Source of the DNA: Ecdyonurus torrentis
Taxonomy: Eukaryota > Arthropoda > Insecta > Ephemeroptera > Heptageniidae
Assembly: GCA_949318235.1 (NCBI GenBank)
Contig: OX439127.1
Coordinates: 34,359,124 to 34,423,123, forward strand
DNA: 64,000 nucleotides
Direction: 5' to 3'
A program made the position numbers and the translations under genes. The notes beneath the pieces were generated by a model that had not been told where the DNA came from, did no database searches, and was given only the letters and a program-made list of their open reading frames with translations. Of the stretch, positions 55,750-64,000 are shown one piece after another. Every line of letters starts with the position of its first letter. Within the stretch, counting starts at the first letter, position 1.

Positions 55750-56850
55750 AAAATTATTATTTTATATTATTCTATATTTATAAACCCAGGTGATTATTAT
55801 TTTGATTTCAATAGCTGGTAACATTATGTAATTAATAATTTCTGGTTATTCTAATAAATAATAATTGCACCTTATAAGTAAAGGATTACAAGCCTTACAC
55901 ATATAATATAGGCCTATTATATCATAGGCCTATATATATATGTGTGTGTGTGTGTGGCTTTTTTTTATTATTTTTTTTTAACTTAAAATTTGTGTTTTTT
56001 TAATATTAATTCAGAAAGCATTTGCTTAAAGTTTCCTGCAAACATTTTTAAAAGCACAAAAGCCTGCTTTAGTGCTGATACTAAAATAAGACAACTATTT
56101 TGAATCACACACAACATAATGTATGGCTTATAACATACAACATAACATAATATGGCTTACAACATAGTATGTCTTTTTTTGCCCAGTGCATGAGCAACAT
56201 GGCACATCTGTAAAACTTGGTAGCTCATAATTCAAACGCTCAGCAGAAATTAAAGGCATAGACAACATACAAACTTGTCTGGTGGAAGATTATATCTTAA
56301 CATTCCTGAATATCAACATTGATTTGACCAGACTCATTGATTTTTAAATTTTTGTGAGTGACTAAGGAGTCACCTGTATGTCACAGCCCCCTGGGCCACA
56401 GCACACCAATTGCAGAGAAAGTTTTTCAAGTTTTATGTTGCAATTCGTTTTTTTTTTTTTTTTTTTTTTATTATTATTATTATACTAACAATATAAGTAT
56501 TATTAATATTATTATTAATACTCTGCTTCAAGTTTTAAATTTTAACTTATTTTAAATGTGACACATTTTGTCATACACTGTAGCCATGTATTCATGATTC
56601 ATGATAGATACTCAATCATTTTACATAGTAAAAAGTGGAACCTTGCCCGAGTTTAGCAGGTAACAGAGAGTTGGTTGGTGGTTACGTTAACAGAATACGA
56701 TTATAGTAGTTGTGACCTCATCTGTTCACACAACGATATGTTCCATGTGTAGGCATGACACCATTTCCTCCTAGCTGCAGTGGGCCTGCTATTGCTTAAT
56801 CATTGTGCAGAATGCCTGCAAACAGGTTTATTACATAATAATATTATCAC
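55595..56850. other. Intergenic AT-rich DNA
   Basis: A run at 55720-55744, short (TG)n near 55941-55955, T run near 56449-56468; no gene or hairpin supported. Confidence 0.6.
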
Positions 56851-56852
56851 CA

Positions 56853-57003
56853 CCCAGTAAACCACAGTTTTTCACAAGTAGTTTGCAAGTACTTTTCCGA
56901 TGTAAGAGTGTCACTCCCAGCTCATGTGACGTCACTGGTACTGACATTCTTGCATCGGAAAAGTACTTGCAATGTACATGTGAAAAAACTGTGGTTTACT
57001 GGG
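56853..57003. repeat. Hairpin with arms of about 65 bp
   Basis: CCCAGTAAACCACAGTTTTT and TTGCAAGTACTTTTCCGATG are inverted as CATCGGAAAAGTACTTGCAA and AAAAACTGTGGTTTACTGGG. The loop holds TGTGACGTCACTGG. Confidence 0.85.
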
Positions 57004-57425
57004 CACCTACAAGCATGTGGTCACTTAAAAGAATAACTGCGACCATACATAGATAAACACTTACACAAATAATTTCCAACAGCATTTGAATCATTTTGTA
57101 TATATACAAATATATTCATATAAAATTATTGAAATACATATTTATGATATTCATGTATATTTTTAGAAGGAAAAAAAATCTTATCCTCTTCAGTCCCATT
57201 CTTTCTTTCTTTCTTTTTTTTTTTTTTTTTTTAATTATATTTGTTGTACATTTTAACTACATTTTTGTTTGGCTCTCAGAATGACAAAAATATGTCTCTT
57301 TTGTCAAAAAGGCTTTCTTACATTTGCAGACCCTCTACCCACTCTAGAATGCTCAAAAGTGCTTTTAAAAACGCGTAAATGCAAGGGCGTTTTCTGGTCC
57401 AATTTTTGAATTTTTAACTCAATTT

Positions 57426-57537
<112 letters not shown>

Positions 57538-57539
57538 CC

Positions 57540-58430
57540 CCCTTCCCCCATTTTTTTAATTAAATTATCTGATGTCCACTGTATTGTATACTGGGACTGA
57601 AGAGGTTATTTCATACATTTTACATGATAAGCAAAAGTAAATGGCACAATACTTGACATTGCTTGAGTGATAGATTTTTTTTTTCTTTTTTGCTTGCCAT
57701 ATTGTGCTATACCAATCCCAGTCAAGACATTGTCGTATCGACAGGTAAGGACTTTCCAATTAATGGAAAAGCACACACAGGCCAGCCATATTCATTTTTA
57801 ATATTCATGTTTACTGTTTTGTCAAGACTATGAAACAGTTTATATTTTATGTTAACATATATACTTAACTTTACAATTGTAAAATAAAAAATGTTAAACA
57901 GCAACACTTTTGAATGGGGTGCCATAAACTGAGGACAAAATTGCTAGTAAATCAATAATGTGAAATATAAAATGGTATTCAAAAAGCCCATCAGGAACAT
58001 ATTAGGAGGAAAATTTCATTTGCTTGATTGTAAATACTGACAACAAAAAACACAACAACAACAACTGTGATATACAGTTATTTTGTAAGGCCTGTTACAT
58101 CATTTATCAATAATAATAGAAAAACAATGCAAGAAATCCGGTTGAGTTCTTTCACAAAAATTAATAGCTCTAAAATTGTGATTATACAATAATAATAAAT
58201 AAAAATAATAATAAAAAATAATTATAATTTTATGATATTAGTTTTTGAAATTGGTGAATTGGTAGTCACTTACATTCCTCATATCAATGTATGAATTCAT
58301 TATATTAACACTACTTGTAGGCCATGCAATTTTTTATTTTTATTTTATTATTTTTTTCTCCATTTAATGCAATTTAATGGTAATAATAACATCCTAGCAA
58401 ATGTCTGAAGATGCAGGGACATTTCTTTTC
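57540..58430. other. Intergenic AT-rich DNA upstream of the 3' end of the unidentified gene
   Basis: Nothing recognised apart from A/T runs. Confidence 0.6.
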
Positions 58431-58436
58431 TTTATT
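58431..58436 (-). terminator. Probable polyadenylation signal of the unidentified minus-strand gene
   Basis: Reads AATAAA on the minus strand, 49 bp beyond the stop codon at 58486. Confidence 0.55.
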
Positions 58437-58485
58437 TTTATTAGTATTTTATTGCTGCTAATAAAATATAGTGTAAACATAAATA

Positions 58486-61400
58486 CTAATATGAATCGAG
58501 GTGAGCTTTAGCCTTGCGCTTCTTGAGAGGCAAAGAGTGCAACATTAAAGGTGAGCTTGAAGAAACGACTTTTTGACTTGGGAAAGTAGAACTTGGAATT
58601 GAAAGTTGTGGTGCATGACCTCCACATTCTGCTACTACATTTGTGATGTCTTCCTGTTCATACTTTGGCAAATTTCCATCTGAATGGTGTGAATATGTGA
58701 TCAATTTTCTTTGTTTTTGCTCCAAAACTGGAGAATTTTCTTGCTGATTAAGAATTTCTAGAGAGGAGGACAGACCTGATGTTGATGTGTTAATACGCAA
58801 TGAAGGATCTGAGTCGTCACTCAAACTATCACTTTCAAGCATCCAACGCATTTTTTCTGATTTTTCAGCTATATCAATATCTGTCTCATCATTTTGTTCT
58901 TCATAAAATTGTCTTGAGGTATCTTTTAAAATGTAGCTCTGTAAAGAGCTGGTAACTAATTCTGCAGGAGGTTGATTGAGGACACATGTATAATCTTCTC
59001 TCACAACTGAAGGAGTTACTGAAGTTTCATTTGCTTCACTTTCAATAGATTTTTTGCTACTTTTGGATGGTTTCTTAGCTGAGAGGACAGTACCTTTTCT
59101 TGCATTGGTTTCAATTTGAATGGCTTTTTTACCTTTTGTCCTTTTCAACTTATTCTGAATTTTGTCAACTGATGACAATGAATAAATACCAGATGTGGTT
59201 GCTGAAGGGGGGGGTTTGAGCTGCAATTCTGTGAGATCAGTTTCTGTTTGTACTTGTGCTTTTGCATTGCTTTTTTCAGATGCAACAACATTTGGTGTCA
59301 CATCTAGCCTAGTGCATTTATTAGACAGATTTAAAGTATTCTTAAATTTGGAAAGCAAAAATGATTTATCAAACTCTGAAGGACTTAGCAAATGCATTCT
59401 GTTAAATACACATGAATTTCCTTTCTCGGGAACAATAGTATTTTTTTCCTCAGCATATTTTTGTTTCCGTCTTGCATCTTTCTTTAATTTCTTGAGAGCA
59501 CGCTTTCTTTCTTTCCGTTTAGAAGAAACCTGATCTTTTAACTGCAGAGGATTTTCTGGAAGCATCAAGTTTGCATCAACGTCTTCAGATCCAGTGGTTT
59601 CATGGCCAAGTAAATTCTTGTCATGCTTCTTCAGCTTTCTAGCTGTTTTTTTCTTTTTTGCTGTAACTTCAAGCAGTAAATTTAAATCAATGGATTTACA
59701 TATTTCAGTTTCCTTTGTGCTGAGACTAGAATTAATTTTTGAATTTTTTAATTCACATGCTTTGTCTATTATGCATTTTTTCTCATATTTTGACGCTATA
59801 AGTTTTAAATCATTGCTTACAATCCCTCGTAAGTCAGCATCCCACTCTTTTCTTTCATCAATAGAACTTGTCAGTTCTTTGAATGGTACTTCAGCTTTAC
59901 CATCTTGCGATCTAGAATGTTTACTTTTTTCCTGGCTCTTCTTTACACTTCCAGCCTTTGTTTGGGGTTTTGGTTGACTTAGCTCCTCAATGGTTTTTGT
60001 ACTCTGAAATCGTTATTAAAAATTCATTTTAACAAAGTTAAAGGATATTACAGAAGCAAATGTCACTCCAGAAATTAGAGCTGGGAAAACTCAGATAATT
60101 CTATATCTGGATAGCGGGAAAAGTTTTCATCCAATTATCTGTTATCCGGATAATATTTATGTTTTACAAAAGCATAAGATGTATCTGTTTTAAAAATGGA
60201 TCAAGCTTTACCCATTTCATAAATTGGGGGGGGGGGATGTGTTTTTTCAAATGACAAATTGTTATATTTAATTACAAACAGCTAAAATTAAAACAAAAAT
60301 ATATAAACTTATATACTCTAGGTTCTAACAATGTTTATACAACAATAGCTTCACAATCATTGATACAACAGATGTTTACTATCCTCAAGCATAGCTGAAC
60401 CATTATCTTTGAGGGGTTTTGAAAAAACTACTGCGACAAGATTCAACAAATTTAAATGAGGGATAAAATATTTAAGTGCACCAAGTCAGTAATAAAACAA
60501 TTAGATGGAAAATGCCCTCCCCCCCCCCCCCCCCCCACTCATTGAGACATAATTTGGGGGTATTTGTAATTTTCATCATTAAAATAAGAGATTACTTTTT
60601 CTCTTCATTCAGTAATTTATAGTAGGCAGATTGCTTGAAGTATAAATAAAAAAATTAGATCATTCAATTTTAAATTATAGGAAATTACAAGTCCATATTT
60701 TTCCTGAGTCAAGTTAGATTGGCTAAAGTCGGGGCCACAATTAAACTGGAAGCATGATTTCAAGCCCTGTGGTTGGCTAAAATAGGCCGCGCCCACGAAA
60801 CTGATCAATCAGAGAGCTTTAAATCAAGCTTCGTTTTAATTGTGGCAAGCACATAAGTGTCTAACATACATGTCACACCATCAAGATAATCCTAATTTTT
60901 CCATTGTCTATCAATTGAATGTTTAGATGTATGTTGTACACACATTGTGTTTAATAAATAAAATTTAAAAAATAAAAAAATACCAGCTTTAAAATGTAAA
61001 TAAAACAATCTAAATTAAACTGCCTTACCTGGGGACCAGTTTGTTGTTGGCATACAGTCTTTATTATCTCTTTAGTTCCAATGTGCTGAGTGGATTGACA
61101 AAGTTCTTGACAGACAAATTGTTGTATCACGATTGGTGTGGCCGTGGAAGTCGACGTTGAAGGCATGTTAAATTTTAGCACTTGTTTAGGGATGTGGGTG
61201 TTTCCTGTCTGTGAAGGGTCATTAGGATGCAACAGCATTTTCTGTGCAGTTATGATGCCGACTTTCTTTTGGCCAGTGACAATCACATCCATCTGGGAGG
61301 CACATGAAAATCCACCTGCTGACAAATACACATCAATTGCATATTTTCTGTCAAACACAGATTTTTATGCAAGCTTTTGTAATGGGTATTAGAATACATG

Positions 61401-62263
61401 TATAGGCCTATACAAATTGATACATAAAAAGGCAGAATTTTATAGAATTAACCCATTTATGTACATGGATATTGTACTAGTTATCAGTGGTGTCACTATC
61501 ATATGTTGCATTTCTTAATTACTTGCACTCAATAAAAGGACTTTGAAATTTTGGAACTACAAAAATTGCATTTTTAATTATCTTGTACTAAAATTTTAAA
61601 GTCTTTAAACAAATTGGGTTATTTTAAAAATGCAACTGTAAACATTAGCAGCACAGCCTGTAACTATAGTACAATTTAATGGAAGTAGATAATTTATTAA
61701 TCCAAAGAGGATTCCCACTGAAAAGTTCTGGTCAGCTGGAGACGTGTATTGCAGGTCAAATTTACATTGACAACAAATATAACAAATATAATGGGCAACA
61801 AAATATAACTTCCATGATAAAATAAATTGAATAACGATATTTTCTTTGGATTACCTATCTATAGAAATACTTTAGTACAATTGGCACATTATTAGTTCAT
61901 TATCTAATGCATTTATAGTTTCTCTTCAAGTCTGTCAAGTGAGTTTATCATCTTGGGCCAGCAATACAGTATATTCACTAAACTATAGGACAAACTGTTC
62001 ACTATGGTAAGGCCCATGCAGGTTTCTTCTTTTATTTCCTTTCAATTTTAGCAATGATAACATTATAATAAAGCTTTTGTTTTTTAAAGTGTGCTACATG
62101 AAATTTGGTAATATTAATTACATCACAATTGCATTACCTCGTGTCTTGGTTCCCTTCTTTGTCAGACGTCTATCTGGCACAGACAAATTTAATTGTCGCT
62201 GCAACCTTGACTTCCCAAAACGTTTAGTTCTTGGTTTCACTTTTCTACCACACACAAGCACTG
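58486..62263 (-). CDS. Unidentified basic, Ser/Lys-rich protein, last three exons
   Basis: Exons 62263 or 62260 to 62138, 61318 or 61315 to 61029, and 60003-58486 (505 codons plus stop). All are GT-AG with matching phases, and the last exon is open over its full 1518 nt. I do not recognise the family. The first exon present reads KPRTKRFGKSRLQRQL and PDRRLTKKGTKTRG. The second is Ser/Thr/Gln-rich (MPSTSTSTATPIVIQQF). The long last exon has WDADLRGIVSNDLKLIASKY, Lys-rich runs (TAKKKKTARKLKKH, KRKERKRALKKLKKDARRK), Ser-rich acidic stretches, and the end PLKKRKAKAHLDSY. Basic clusters suggest a nuclear or nucleolar location. Upstream exons lie beyond 64000. Confidence 0.75.
60004..61028 (-). other. 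Intron of the unidentified gene, with a hairpin
   Basis: 60733-60845 folds: CCACAATTAAACTGGAAGC against GCTTCGTTTTAATTGTGG, with GGCTAAA and GATCAATCAG in the middle. A G run near 60225-60236 and a C run near 60518-60536 also occur. A block near 60080-60160 (AGCTGGGAAAACTC, TTATCCGGATAA) may be another DNA-transposon end. Confidence 0.6.
61905..62065. repeat. Fold-back MITE family A, copy 10 (right half)
   Basis: Contains TAGTTTCTCTTCAAGTCTGT, CACTATGGTAAGGCCCATGC and AGGTTTCTTCTTTTATTTCC, in an intron of the unidentified gene. Confidence 0.7.
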
Positions 62264-62404
62264 CTGCAAACAGTAGTTATAATGGTTACCAGTAGCAATT
62301 AAAATTTGTTGCTGCAAAACTTACATGAAAATGAATTAGACAATAAATTTGTTTGCACTGTTAGATACATTTTTAAATTTAAGGTTATAGACCTATTAAA
62401 TGTA

Positions 62405-62514
62405 CAGCTCTGGCCAAAAGTTTGAGAACAATTTGTATGGCCAACCTGGAATCACACTATGTTATCTTTAAGAGAAAACGCTCTTAAACTTTTCTTAAAA
62501 TTTGGCCAGACCTG
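62405..62514. mobile_element. Tc1-like MITE remnant (110 bp)
   Basis: Ends CAGCTCTGGCCAAAAGTTTG and CAAATTTTAAG-type complement ending TTGGCCAGACCTG, flanked by TA at 62403-62404 and 62515-62516. The CAG..TGGCCAAAAGTTTG terminus is typical of vertebrate and invertebrate Tc1 elements. The interior is reduced. Confidence 0.75.
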
Positions 62515-62534
62515 TACTTATCATATTATGCAGA

Positions 62535-64000
<1,466 letters not shown>

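Overview
This is a piece of an animal nuclear genome. Genes are split by spliceosomal introns, a GC-AG intron and NAGNAG acceptors can be seen, and introns and intergenic DNA are long, AT-rich and full of microsatellites and DNA transposon remnants. The proteins are metazoan orthologues, but they do not fix the species. The intron lengths and repeat content suggest a non-insect invertebrate, and I cannot go further than that.

Five protein-coding genes are supported. (1) 110-9298, plus strand: the 3' six exons of HMCES, the SRAP-domain DNA-protein crosslink protein that guards abasic sites; its first exon, with the catalytic Cys, lies before the window. (2) 16096-17028, plus: a complete two-coding-exon HIG1-domain mitochondrial protein (HIGD1A-like), with a probable intron in its 3' UTR. 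(3) 26826-45426, minus: a complete 12-coding-exon DCAF6 (WD40 substrate receptor of CUL4-DDB1), whose exon lengths sum to 1093 codons plus stop with phases that agree at every junction. Its middle is expanded by 15-residue and about 29-residue tandem repeats. (4) 46023-49628, plus: an intronless MYBBP1A/Pol5-family nucleolar protein, head to head with DCAF6 across about 600 bp. (5) 58486 to about 62260, minus: the last three exons of a basic, Ser/Lys-rich, probably nuclear protein that I do not recognise; its 5' part lies beyond position 64000.

The rest is dominated by repeats. At least ten copies of one imperfect-palindrome MITE family (called A here) occur, with four copies of a TA-flanked MITE of about 300 bp (B), members of two further long-palindrome families (C and D), three hAT-like non-autonomous elements with exact 8-bp target duplications, a fold-back derivative of a mariner-type transposon, a Tc1-like MITE, a pogo-like element, an element with TATCGG-repeat ends, a CR1/L2-like LINE fragment, and SINE-like pieces sharing one 3' tail. 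Several are nested, which gives a relative insertion order. (TA)n arrays are everywhere; the largest repeat is a 1.27-kb compound array at 62535-63809 arranged as an inverted repeat of hexamers.

I see no operon-like or defence-type gene system. The genes are ordinary housekeeping genes (DNA repair, mitochondria, ubiquitin ligase, nucleolus) with no evident joint role beyond the shared DCAF6/MYBBP1A promoter region. The most unusual thing here is the density of long, near-perfect, often loopless palindromes, many of them inside transcribed introns.
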